From CP2-2F sp034432555 (GTDB lineage: Bacteria; Chloroflexota; Anaerolineae; Aggregatilineales; UBA2796), in NCBI GenBank assembly GCA_034432555.1, contig DAOUBW010000013.1, forward strand, positions 186,001 to 250,000: a stretch of 64,000 nucleotides of DNA, read 5' to 3'. This document shows, piece after piece, positions 43,207-51,397 of this stretch. Both the position numbers and the translations under genes were made by a program. How positions within the stretch are numbered: position 1 is the stretch's first letter; each line of letters opens with the position of its first letter. The notes under the pieces were generated by a model, which searched no databases, was not told the origin of the DNA, and saw nothing but the letters and a program-made list of their open reading frames with translations.

Positions 43207-45042
43207 TTAACCTTGCTTCCCCAACACAAATCCGAAGGGGTCTAGGCGCTGTTTGGGCGAAAGTGGCTCGCCTGTGAAGGCATCCCGCCAGCCAACGTTG
43301 GGCAGATCGAAGGATTGCGGCACACCGAACAGGTTAAGCGCAACTAAGGCCGTCTCGCTGGAAGAACGCCGCAGATAGCCATAACGCCCATTCATCGGAT
43401 CGACCAGCCATGCCGAGCGTGTGCCGTTCCGCAGTGCAGAGGATTCGCGGCGCAGCTTGATCAGGCGCTGATAAAACGCGAACAGTTCGTGCTGCTGCTG
43501 TTCAGGTTCCCAGAGCATAGGCAGGCGCGCTTCTTCCATAATGGCGAACTCGCCTTGCCGAATATCGCGGCGCTGGCTCAGCCCAACCTCTGTGCCATAG
43601 TAGATGATTGGCACGGCGCTCAGCGTGAACTGACAGACGGCTGCCAACATCAGGCGGCGCATATCACCACGCGCTGCCCATAGAAAGCGGTTCATGTCAT
43701 GGTTATCCAAAAAGCTGAAGCGTGCCAGATTGCGCCCGCCAAAATATGCCTCATGCGCGTTCTGGAACTGCTCAAAGGTGGCGGCATCTATGCTGTCATA
43801 GGCAAACAGCTTGCGGGCATTTTGCAGCCAGTTAAAGTCTAAAACGCCGTCCATAATGCCTTCATAGGTGCGGAGCAGGCGCGGCGTCTCGACGATCTCG
43901 CCAAAGTGGACGCTGTGCGGGTTGGCGCGTTTGACCGCAGTGTAGTAATCCGTCCAGAAGTCATGGCTGGGACCGTAGGCATAATCAAGGCGAAAGCCAT
44001 CTACGCCAAACTCGTACAGCCAATAGACGGCGCTCTCGATGACATAACGGCGTGCGGCGGAATTTTCGTTATTCAACTGTGGCAGGGAGCGCACACCAAA
44101 AAAGGTCTCATACTGATCAGGGTAGTTGGTGAAGGTGTAGTAATCGCGGTAGGGTGAGTCGGGTTTGGTGCTGGCAGATTCAAAGAAAGGATGTTTATCG
44201 GAAGTGTGGTTTGGCACAAAGTCTAAAACAACTTTCATGCCGCGCCGATGGGCTTCGTCAACCAGTGCTTTGAAGTCGGTACGGGTGCCAAGCCGCGGCT
44301 CGATGCTGCGGAAATTGGTGGCGTCATAGCCGTGATGGGATGGGCTGGGACACAACGGCGAGAGCCACAGCGCGTTCACGCCTAGCTCACTCAGATAATC
44401 CAGCTTGCTATGCACGCCGCGCAGCGTGCCGCCGAAAAAGTCGCTAAGGTGTTCGGTGGGCGCAAATTTGCGACCGGGTGTGGGTGCAAAGCGATCTAGG
44501 AAGATATGATAAAAGACAGATTCTTGCACCCAACTTGGCACAGTGTGCCGATCCACCACGTAGGAAAAGACGCTGCGCCCGCGTTCATCCTGCGCCCACA
44601 GCCGCACGCCGTCTTGGGTTAAGCCGCTCACCAAAAAGCGGACGGTTTTACCCTCTGGCTGGGCGGGCAGTTCGCCGCTGAAATGGCGCACATAGCCCCA
44701 TAAAAGCGTGTTCCATTCCAGTGCGCCACGCATAGTGGGCAGCGTGCGTGTATTATCTGCGCCAAGCTGTGGCGGGCTGCCATCTAGGGTGTAGTGAATG
44801 AATACTTCTAGAACGGGCGCCGCGGGACCGGCGGTGATCTCAATCTGAACGGGATGATCAGGCTTCGGATCCCGCGGCGTCATCTGATATTCAAAAGTTA
44901 AGCCTTCCTGCCCACTGATGAGCGCTTGCAGCCGTTGGCTATCGCTGGCAAGCGTGCCGAAAATGAAATCCGAGAGGCTGACAGAAGCAGAAAGTGCTGC
45001 AAAAGTCTGCGTTTCCAGCTTGTTGGGCGTTCGGTCAGTCAT
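43207..45042 (-). CDS. GH13 alpha-amylase family enzyme (neopullulanase/cyclomaltodextrinase-like)
   Basis: About 611 residues. N-terminal beta domain of about 170 residues, then the GH13 barrel: region I LDFVPNHTS, region II GFRLDYAYG (Asp nucleophile), region III HFGEIVET (Glu acid), region IV FLDNHDMNRF (Asp). The N-domain plus barrel layout, and absence of a signal peptide, suggest an intracellular oligosaccharide hydrolase acting on maltodextrins or cyclodextrins. ATG 45042 has AAGGA twelve bases upstream; the frame extends to 45141 without support. Exact specificity is not determinable. Confidence 0.88.
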   Translation of the reverse strand: MTDRTPNKLETQTFAALSASVSLSDFIFGTLASDSQRLQALISGQEGLTFEYQMTPRDPKPDHPVQIEITAGPAAPVLEVFIHYTLDGSPPQLGADNTRTLPTMRGALEWNTLLWGYVRHFSGELPAQPEGKTVRFLVSGLTQDGVRLWAQDERGRSVFSYVVDRHTVPSWVQESVFYHIFLDRFAPTPGRKFAPTEHLSDFFGGTLRGVHSKLDYLSELGVNALWLSPLCPSPSHHGYDATNFRSIEPRLGTRTDFKALVDEAHRRGMKVVLDFVPNHTSDKHPFFESASTKPDSPYRDYYTFTNYPDQYETFFGVRSLPQLNNENSAARRYVIESAVYWLYEFGVDGFRLDYAYGPSHDFWTDYYTAVKRANPHSVHFGEIVETPRLLRTYEGIMDGVLDFNWLQNARKLFAYDSIDAATFEQFQNAHEAYFGGRNLARFSFLDNHDMNRFLWAARGDMRRLMLAAVCQFTLSAVPIIYYGTEVGLSQRRDIRQGEFAIMEEARLPMLWEPEQQQHELFAFYQRLIKLRRESSALRNGTRSAWLVDPMNGRYGYLRRSSSETALVALNLFGVPQSFDLPNVGWRDAFTGEPLSPKQRLDPFGFVLGKQG

Positions 45043-45248
45043 TATCTTGAACAATCCTTGCCTAACGTTTAGGATAAAAAGTGTGGGTATTATGCTGTGG
45101 TAGTGTCCGCACGGTTTGATTATATGCCAGATCAGCGCCAAAACATCCTATAAAATCATTGTTGCGGCTCGCAAACAGTTTCTAGACAAAAAGCAGCCTT
45201 GCCGAGAGTGCGCTTGTGCCAGCGCTCCCTCAGCCTGCCACACAACCC

Positions 45249-45277
45249 TTGAAGGGTGCAGTCGGCTGTGTTATACT
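45249..45277 (+). promoter_or_regulatory. rpsB promoter
   Basis: TTGAAG (45249-45254), 17-base spacer, TATACT (45272-45277), with an extended -10 TG. The leader to the rpsB ATG is about 123 bases. Confidence 0.7.
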
Positions 45278-45282
45278 GCCCT

Positions 45283-45305
45283 ATTGGGACTAAAACAGTC
45301 CTAAT
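45283..45305 (+). promoter_or_regulatory. Hairpin at the start of the rpsB leader
   Basis: ATTGGGACT, loop AAAAC, AGTCCTAAT: nine base pairs including one G-U pair, right at the predicted transcription start. It may protect the 5' end or form part of an S2 autoregulatory structure. The rest of 45043-45407 upstream of the promoter shows nothing I can name. Confidence 0.45.
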
Positions 45306-45407
45306 CCAACCTACCCTGACGTGGCGTGTGTGTTCCTGCGGGAATGAGCGCCGCGCATGACGGGTAAGGCGGTTCAACACAACACCTAGAGGAGTTTTAC
45401 AAAGCGT

Positions 45408-46262
45408 ATGTCAGTCGTTTCTATGAAAGCGCTTCTGGAGACGGGTGTTCACTTCGGGCATCGCGCCAAGAAGTGGGATCCGCGCATGAAGCCCTATATC
45501 TTCACCGAGCGTAACGGCATTCACATTCTCGACCTTCAGCAGACGCTCACCAACCTTGAGGAAGCCTACGAGCTGGTCAAACAGACGGTTGCCGCTGGCA
45601 ACAAGGTGCTGTTCGTCGGCACCAAGCGTCAGGCGCAAGAGACTATCCAGCAAGAGGCAGAGCGCTGCCAAATGCCCTACGTCAACCAACGTTGGCTGGG
45701 CGGCACGCTCACCAACTGGCGCACGATCAAGGCGCGTATTGAGCAGCTGAAGCGCTTTGAAGAAGAGATGGAAGGCGGCGAAGTTGGCTTTTACACCAAG
45801 AAAGAAATCCTAACTCGCCAGCGTATGGTGGAAAAGCTGCGCGTGCGCTTAGGCGGTCTGCGCCACATGACGCGCCTGCCCAGCATGTTGTTTGTGATTG
45901 ATGTGCGCCGTGAGCATACCGCCATCAAAGAGGCAAACATCCTAAAGATTCCGATCATCGCCTTGGTGGATACCAACTGCGATCCGAATCAGATTGATTA
46001 TGTCATTCCCGCCAACGATGACGCCATCCGTGCCATTAAGCTGCTGACGGGCAAGATTGCTGATGCAGCCTTAGAAGGTCATGCCATTCGCGGCAAGACC
46101 GATGACGACTCATTCGTGGATACCTACGGCAGAGATAGAGCCGCCGCGGGTGCAGTGCTGGGTAGCGATGAGCCAGATGAGATGGAAGATACTGTCTATC
46201 TGGGCGAATCCACCCTGGCAAAACTTCGCAACAGCAGCTTTGATGAAGAAGATAACGACTAA
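45408..46262 (+). CDS. rpsB: 30S ribosomal protein S2
   Basis: Small-subunit ribosomal protein. 284 residues: core of about 225 with MKALLETGVHFGHRAKKWDPRMKPYIF, then VLFVGTKRQAQETIQ, VNQRWLGGTLTNW, and the IIALVDTNCDPNQIDYVIPANDDA region. The C-terminal 50 residues are an acidic extension. AGGAG lies upstream of ATG 45408. Followed by tsf after 15 bases, the usual rpsB-tsf operon. Confidence 0.97.
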   Translation: MSVVSMKALLETGVHFGHRAKKWDPRMKPYIFTERNGIHILDLQQTLTNLEEAYELVKQTVAAGNKVLFVGTKRQAQETIQQEAERCQMPYVNQRWLGGTLTNWRTIKARIEQLKRFEEEMEGGEVGFYTKKEILTRQRMVEKLRVRLGGLRHMTRLPSMLFVIDVRREHTAIKEANILKIPIIALVDTNCDPNQIDYVIPANDDAIRAIKLLTGKIADAALEGHAIRGKTDDDSFVDTYGRDRAAAGAVLGSDEPDEMEDTVYLGESTLAKLRNSSFDEEDND

Positions 46263-46277
46263 GGAGTAAGAATACCT

Positions 46278-46901
46278 GTGGCTGAAGTAAGCGCACAATT
46301 GGTTAAGCAGCTCCGTGACCTGACGGGTGCTGGCTTTAACGAATGCCGCAATGCACTGGCTGAAAGTGGTGGCGATCTGGAGAAAGCCGCCGAGTTGCTG
46401 CGTAAGAAGGGTGTTGCCACTGCTGCCAAGAAATCTGGGCGAGTTGCCAACGATGGCATTGTGCAGACCTATATGCACCACAACGGGCGCATGGGCGTTA
46501 TTGTGGAAGTGAACAGCGAAACGGACTTTGTGGCGCGCAACGAGCAGTTCCGTCAATTTGCTAAAGATTTGGCGCTGCACATTGCCAACGCTTCGCCGCG
46601 CTATTTGCGCCGTGAGGACGTGCCGCAAGAGGCAGCCGAAAAAGAGCGCCAGCTTCAGATTGAGCGCACGGTTGCCGAAGGCAAGAGCGAGGCAGTCGCC
46701 GCGAAGATCGTGGACGGGCGCATGAACAAGTGGTACGAGGATATTGTGCTGATGGAACAGCCTTGGTTCTTCGACGACTCGAAGAAAGTCTCGGAGGTGG
46801 TCACCAACCTCATCGCCGAGATCAAGGAAAATATCGTCGTGCGGCGCTTCGTTCGCTTTGAGCTTGGCGAAGGTGGCGGCTCGGATGACGCAGCCGAATA
46901 A
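46278..46901 (+). CDS. tsf: Elongation factor Ts
   Basis: Nucleotide exchange factor for EF-Tu. 207 residues, a short form of the family (often 195-290). The N-terminal UBA-type domain has LVKQLRDLTGAGFNECRNAL, then the exchange core VNSETDFVARNEQF, and a C-terminal EQPWFFDDSKKVSEV. GTG start 46278 with AAGGAG at 46261-46266. The next gene, pyrH, is separated by a strong terminator. Confidence 0.97.
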   Translation: MAEVSAQLVKQLRDLTGAGFNECRNALAESGGDLEKAAELLRKKGVATAAKKSGRVANDGIVQTYMHHNGRMGVIVEVNSETDFVARNEQFRQFAKDLALHIANASPRYLRREDVPQEAAEKERQLQIERTVAEGKSEAVAAKIVDGRMNKWYEDIVLMEQPWFFDDSKKVSEVVTNLIAEIKENIVVRRFVRFELGEGGGSDDAAE

Positions 46902-46937
46902 GCACGGCACGGCAAACGCGCTTTGAGGAATGCTTGT

Positions 46938-46968
46938 AGGATCAGGTAAACGACCTGATCCTTTTTTT
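46938..46968 (+). terminator. Rho-independent terminator between tsf and pyrH
   Basis: AGGATCAGGT, loop AAACG, ACCTGATCCT (46953-46962), then TTTTTT. Ten perfect pairs. pyrH therefore needs its own promoter or readthrough; only about 34 bases remain before its ATG. Confidence 0.95.
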
Positions 46969-47002
46969 GCCTTTTGAAAATGTATAGAAAGTAGGAATAG
47001 TC

Positions 47003-47734
47003 ATGGACACTTCTCCAACCAACACACCTCGCTACAAGCGCATTTTGCTCAAACTGAGCGGCGAAGCGCTCTCTGGCGAAGGCGGCGCCGGCATTGATCC
47101 GAATCAGGCTGCTTTTATGGCGCACCGCGTGAAAGCCATTCACGATCTAGGTGTGCAAGTTGGTATTGTAATCGGCGCCGGCAATTTATGGCGTGGCAAA
47201 ATCGGCGTGGATCGCGGCATGGATCAATCCACTGCCGACTATATGGGCATGATTGCCACGGTCATGAACGCCCTTGCCCTGCGCGATGCCCTAGAGCGTG
47301 AAGGCATTACCACTCGCGTGCAGAGCGCTATTGAGATGAACAAAGTTGCCGAACCATACATCCGCCTGCGTGCAATGCGCCATTTGGAGAAAAAGCGCGT
47401 TGTGATCATCAGCGGCGGCACGGGCAATCCGTACTTCACAACCGACACGGCGGCAGCACTGCGCGCTATGGAGATCGGCGCGGAACTGCTCATCAAAGCG
47501 ACGAAGGTAGATGGCATCTACGATAGCGACCCAAAGAAAAATCCGAATGCGCGCCGCTACGACACGCTGACCTATCAAGAGGCAATCGCCAAGCGCCTAG
47601 AGGTGATGGACATGACCGCCTTCACGCTCTGTATGGATAATAACCTGCCCATCCTAGTCGTGGATTTTTGGCAGGAAGGGATGTTAGAGGCTGCAGTGAT
47701 GGGCGAGAAAGTCGGTACGCTGGTCGTCGGCTGA
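47003..47734 (+). CDS. pyrH: UMP kinase
   Basis: Phosphorylates UMP to UDP, bacterial amino acid kinase fold type. 243 residues. ILLKLSGEALSGEGGAGID at the N-terminus, VIGAGNLWRG, ISGGTGNPYFTTDTAAALRA and KATKVDGIYDSDPKKNPNA. This is the standard rpsB-tsf-pyrH order, frr lying outside or elsewhere; a hairpin at 47755 ends the gene. Start ATG 47003 has only a weak GTAGG upstream. Confidence 0.96.
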   Translation: MDTSPTNTPRYKRILLKLSGEALSGEGGAGIDPNQAAFMAHRVKAIHDLGVQVGIVIGAGNLWRGKIGVDRGMDQSTADYMGMIATVMNALALRDALEREGITTRVQSAIEMNKVAEPYIRLRAMRHLEKKRVVIISGGTGNPYFTTDTAAALRAMEIGAELLIKATKVDGIYDSDPKKNPNARRYDTLTYQEAIAKRLEVMDMTAFTLCMDNNLPILVVDFWQEGMLEAAVMGEKVGTLVVG

Positions 47735-47754
47735 TTTGAGGGCTGAGCAAAAGT

Positions 47755-47780
47755 GGGACGGTGAAACGCCGTCCCGTTGT
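47755..47780 (+). terminator. Hairpin after pyrH
   Basis: GGGACGG, 7-base loop, CCGTCCC (47769-47775), then GTTGTTTT. Shares the GGGACGG/CCGTCCCGTTG sequence with the hairpin after the sigma gene at 2442-2470. Confidence 0.65.
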
Positions 47781-47829
47781 TTTATTGGCACATTGCCCAG
47801 AAAAGACGGCTAGCCTTGGCGGGCAGAGA

Positions 47830-49020
47830 TTAAGCCTCTTTCAGGCTGCGCTCACCGCTTTTGAGCGTTCCACTCGGCACGATTTCGATGTTATCAGCGC
47901 GCAAGCGTGCCAACTGCTTAAAGACCTCACCAAAGCGCACCTTGAAGGCGACACTATCCTCAACCTGCTGCCCTTCGGCAAGCATCACCTGCACAAAGAG
48001 ATGATCGCCGTTATTGCGCTGGACGGTAGCGGCGATAGCATCCACTTGCGGAAAGGTGTTCCCGATCAGGCGTAGTTGGTTCGGGTGCAGGAACATGCCG
48101 CGCACCTTGAGCGCCTCGCCTGAACGCCCAACCAATGCCCGCAAAAAGCGCTCGCCGTTGGCATCCCGCTCTGCCACGCTCAGATCGCCTGTGCCGAACC
48201 GAATCAGTGGGTAGGCGCGGTTGAAAGTTGTCACCACCACCTCGCCCACTTCGCCATCAGGCAGCACCTTGCCCGTCTCAGGGTCGGCAATCTCCACGAT
48301 CAGGGTGTCGGGCAGGTAAAAGCCTTGTTTGCCCTCACGCTCAAAGCCGACCATGCCCAGATCAGCCGTGCCATAGGCTTGGGAAGTCCGCAGCTTGTAT
48401 TCGCCTTCAAATTTTTCGCGTTGGGCGGGCAAATACGGCTCAGCGCTGAAGAACGCCTTCGTGAAGGTTGGCGTAATGCCCATCTGTGCGGCGCGTGTAT
48501 AGACAGTCTCTAAAAAGCTGGGCGTACCGACGTAGGCATTGGGCTTCAAGGTCATCATCACCATGATCAGCAGGTCGGTATTGCCCGGTCCCAGTGGCAC
48601 AACCGTAATGCCCGATAACCTGAGCGCCTCATCCAACCACAAGCCGGCTGGCACCATGTGATATAGGAAGGTGTTCAGCGCCAGATCGCCCGCTTGGAAG
48701 CCGCCCGCCTGCAACGCCTGCACTGCACCTTGTGCGCCGTCCACATCGGCAAAGCCTTGCGGATCGTAGAGCGGACCGGGTGAGAAATAGATGCGCTGCA
48801 ACTGGCTCATTGGCACTGCCAGCCAACCGCCAAACGGCGGATTTGCCTGCTGCAACTGCACTAGCTTATCCTTGCTGGTGATTGGGATTTTGGGCAGGTC
48901 GTCCACGCCTTGAATATCGGTCGGTGCGATGCCAGCACTATCCATAAGTTGTTTGAAGGCAGGTGCATTGGCATAAGCGTGCTGCACTGCCTCGCGGAGT
49001 TTGCTGTTTAGGTCGCTCAT
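47830..49020 (-). CDS. Phenylacetate-CoA ligase-like protein lacking the usual P-loop
   Basis: 396 residues, PaaK-like adenylate-forming fold: FFSAEPYLPAQREKFE, LRTSQAYGTADLGMVGFE, PLIRFGTGDLSV and a C-terminal RSGEALKVRGMFLHP. The phosphate-binding loop (S-S-G-T-T-G-K-P-T in PaaK) is replaced by YFSPGPLYDPQG near residue 80, and the C-terminal Lys position ends in KSGERSLKEA. It is last in the Liv operon, 32 bases after livF. Catalysis of adenylation is uncertain; the conserved placement argues for a working gene with changed chemistry or a binding role. Confidence 0.78.
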   Translation of the reverse strand: MSDLNSKLREAVQHAYANAPAFKQLMDSAGIAPTDIQGVDDLPKIPITSKDKLVQLQQANPPFGGWLAVPMSQLQRIYFSPGPLYDPQGFADVDGAQGAVQALQAGGFQAGDLALNTFLYHMVPAGLWLDEALRLSGITVVPLGPGNTDLLIMVMMTLKPNAYVGTPSFLETVYTRAAQMGITPTFTKAFFSAEPYLPAQREKFEGEYKLRTSQAYGTADLGMVGFEREGKQGFYLPDTLIVEIADPETGKVLPDGEVGEVVVTTFNRAYPLIRFGTGDLSVAERDANGERFLRALVGRSGEALKVRGMFLHPNQLRLIGNTFPQVDAIAATVQRNNGDHLFVQVMLAEGQQVEDSVAFKVRFGEVFKQLARLRADNIEIVPSGTLKSGERSLKEA

Positions 49021-49052
49021 TTCGCTCTCGCTTGTTATGTCTCTTGCCCGAA

Positions 49053-49847
49053 TCAGCCAAGCCAGCGCTTGCGCCGCTTGTAATGTTTCACATCGCGGTA
49101 GCTTTTGCGCTCGCCAAGCTGCGTCAGCCCTAAGTAGAACTCTTTGATGTCCTCATTGGCGGCAAGCTGGTCTACCGAGCCATCTAAGACAATTCTACCG
49201 TTTTCCATCACATAGCCATAGTGAACAATCGAGAGCGCAGCGCGTGCGTTTTGTTCCACCAGCAGGATTGAAACTGCCTCTTTGTGGTTGATCTCTTTGA
49301 CAATCTCGAAAATTTCGGCAACCAGCAGCGGCGCCAGCCCAAGACTTGGCTCATCCAGCATCAATAAGCGCGGATGCGCCATCAGCGCACGCCCAATCAC
49401 CAACATCTGCCCTTCACCGCCGCTCAGATAGCCGCTGGTGCGCTTACGCAGATCGCGCAGGCGCGGAAAGTAAGTATAGACGCGCTCTAGATCATCGCGG
49501 ATGTGACGCCCATTTTCATAGACAATGCCGCCGAGGCTCAGGTTTTCCTCAACGCTGAGGTGGCGGAATAGCGGGCGACCTTCGATGACCTGCACAATGC
49601 CTTTCCGAACCACTTCGTCGGCATCGCGGTTGTGAATGGCGTGGTCTTCCCAAACAATTTGTCCGCGGGTCACCTCGCCATTTTCGCCGCGCAGCAAGCC
49701 GCTAATCGCCTTCAGCGTGGTGGATTTGCCCGCGCCGTTTGGACCCATCAGCGCCACAATCTGCCCTGGCTTGACCTCAAACGAGATGCCGCGCAGCACA
49801 AGGATCACGTTGCTGTAAACAACTTCAATGTTTTGGACTTGTAACAT
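49053..49847 (-). CDS. livF: Liv-type ABC transporter ATPase (LivF-like)
   Basis: Cytoplasmic ATPase of the importer. 264 residues. Walker A GPNGAGKST, signature LSGGEGQMLVIGRAL (Gly in place of the second Q of the usual LSGGEQQ), Walker B LLMLDEPSLGLAPL and the LivF-typical VEQNARAALSIVHYGYVMENGRI. No clear ribosome site before ATG 49847. The C-terminus has an extra basic KHYKRRKRWLG tail. Confidence 0.92.
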   Translation of the reverse strand: MLQVQNIEVVYSNVILVLRGISFEVKPGQIVALMGPNGAGKSTTLKAISGLLRGENGEVTRGQIVWEDHAIHNRDADEVVRKGIVQVIEGRPLFRHLSVEENLSLGGIVYENGRHIRDDLERVYTYFPRLRDLRKRTSGYLSGGEGQMLVIGRALMAHPRLLMLDEPSLGLAPLLVAEIFEIVKEINHKEAVSILLVEQNARAALSIVHYGYVMENGRIVLDGSVDQLAANEDIKEFYLGLTQLGERKSYRDVKHYKRRKRWLG

Positions 49848-49878
49848 AAGGAAGTTTCTCTAATTGACAGCCGTAGCG

Positions 49879-49906
49879 GGAGTGGTCGGATTAATCCGAC
49901 CACTCC
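49879..49906. other. Perfect 28-base palindrome inside the Liv operon
   Basis: GGAGTGGTCGGATT followed by its exact complement AATCCGACCACTCC. It lies between the binding-protein gene (upstream) and livF on the minus strand, with no T tract. Likely an mRNA hairpin that stabilises the binding-protein transcript or lowers downstream expression. Confidence 0.8.
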
Positions 49907-49924
49907 GCGCATCTCTACAGTAGG

Positions 49925-51310
49925 TTAGTTAACGACATCCGCGCCGCCCGGCTTCAAATCGGGGACGGTTTCAAACTCGGTAGTGACGGGCAGCACAACT
50001 GGCACAAGCAGCTTGTTGCCGCCGACTTCAACCACGATTGGCATTCCATCCGCGCCGCGTGCGTAGGTCAAACGCCCAATCCGCGCCGAGTTCTGGGCGC
50101 GCACATTCTCGGCGAAGTTGTACTTAAAGACGCCGCCGAGCGCATCGTACTTGAAGGTCTCGAAGGTCTTCTTGACTTCAGCACCGCTCAGGTTGTCGTA
50201 GCCGACGCGATTCACGGTCTGCGTGATCAGCTCAATGTAGGTATCAATGGCGCCGAAGCCTGCCAAGTACGAGATGCCGCGTGCCGTCAGCGGGCGTTGG
50301 TTGGCGGTGAACTGCTCTTGCACCAGCTTGGTGCCATCGGTTGGCTCATCCCACCAGATGTAGGGCATGATGCCGTAGATGTTATCCGTGGAAGGCAGCC
50401 CGCTTGGCTTGAAGGTTGCCTGTCCCAGCAGACCAACCGAGCTATCCAATGCCCAATTGACGCCGCTCAGCAGCACGTCTTCTTCCAAGCCCAGCGTCAC
50501 CAGGTCTCTGGCGATGAGCGCCGTGCCGCTGGCGAGCGAGGTCGTGAACAGCACATTGGCGCCTTTGCTCACCAAGTTGTTGATCTGTGCGGTCACGTCG
50601 GTAGCCGTGGGCAGGAAGTACTCGCCGCCGACCACTTCCACGCCTTGCGCGGCGCAGTAGGCAGTTGTCTCAGCCGTCTCGCTGGAACGCCCGAAGGCGC
50701 CTTCCCAGCTTAGGTGACCAACCTTCGGCGAGCCTTCGCGCCCTAGATCAGTTGTCCATGCCTTACCCAGCCAGCGGCAGAACGCGCCGAACTGATCGGT
50801 GTAGAGTGGAATGCCTGCAAAAATCCAGCCGGGCGTTGCTGCATCCTCACCATATAGACCAATGGTAGAGCCAGCGAACAAGAACACCGGGATTTCATCA
50901 TCGGCAACCTGCTCACGCAGCAGTTCAGCATCAGCGGAGGAGTACAGCAGCAGCATGAGCGGCTTGGGATCAAAGGCGCGGTAGCGCTGATAGAGCGATT
51001 GGGTCTGCTCTTGGCGTCCCGCTGTGTCGTCCTGCTGGAGCGTAATTGCCGCACCACAAATGCCGCCATTGGCATTGTAGTACTTCAAGGCGTCGGCAAA
51101 GCCTGCTGCCAGCGGCTGCGTGATCGGTGCAAACGGTCCGCTCAGGTCACCAAAGGTGTGCAGTGTGATGGTCTTGCCAGTCAGGTCTTCTTTACATTCG
51201 GTACGCATCATGCCGCCTTGCGCGAAGGCAGTCGGCGCGGATTGTCCAACGCTGAAGCCAACGAGCGCCAGCGCAAAAACAAGGGCGAAAACGAGTAAAC
51301 GGGTACGCAT
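49925..51310 (-). CDS. Liv-type ABC transporter substrate-binding protein
   Basis: 461 residues, periplasmic-binding-protein type 1 fold (Leu/Ile/Val-binding class). Signal peptide LLVFALVFALALVGFSVG, cleavage near TAFAQ. Then TITLHTFGDLSGPFAPITQPLAAGFADALKYYN in two pieces, and the YNANGGICGAAITLQQDDTAG region seen in amide/organic-acid binders. Cys pairs in the mature part may form disulfides. AAGGAG precedes ATG 51310. The ligand is not determined; the ligase genes in the operon suggest an organic acid over an amino acid. Confidence 0.9.
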   Translation of the reverse strand: MRTRLLVFALVFALALVGFSVGQSAPTAFAQGGMMRTECKEDLTGKTITLHTFGDLSGPFAPITQPLAAGFADALKYYNANGGICGAAITLQQDDTAGRQEQTQSLYQRYRAFDPKPLMLLLYSSADAELLREQVADDEIPVFLFAGSTIGLYGEDAATPGWIFAGIPLYTDQFGAFCRWLGKAWTTDLGREGSPKVGHLSWEGAFGRSSETAETTAYCAAQGVEVVGGEYFLPTATDVTAQINNLVSKGANVLFTTSLASGTALIARDLVTLGLEEDVLLSGVNWALDSSVGLLGQATFKPSGLPSTDNIYGIMPYIWWDEPTDGTKLVQEQFTANQRPLTARGISYLAGFGAIDTYIELITQTVNRVGYDNLSGAEVKKTFETFKYDALGGVFKYNFAENVRAQNSARIGRLTYARGADGMPIVVEVGGNKLLVPVVLPVTTEFETVPDLKPGGADVVN

Positions 51311-51397
51311 AGTCTGAAAATCTCCTTAAAACGATTGAAAAACGGTTTTACCACTGTGCGGCGGCAAATGTTCGGCTGCCTGCCGTCACCTAGACTG

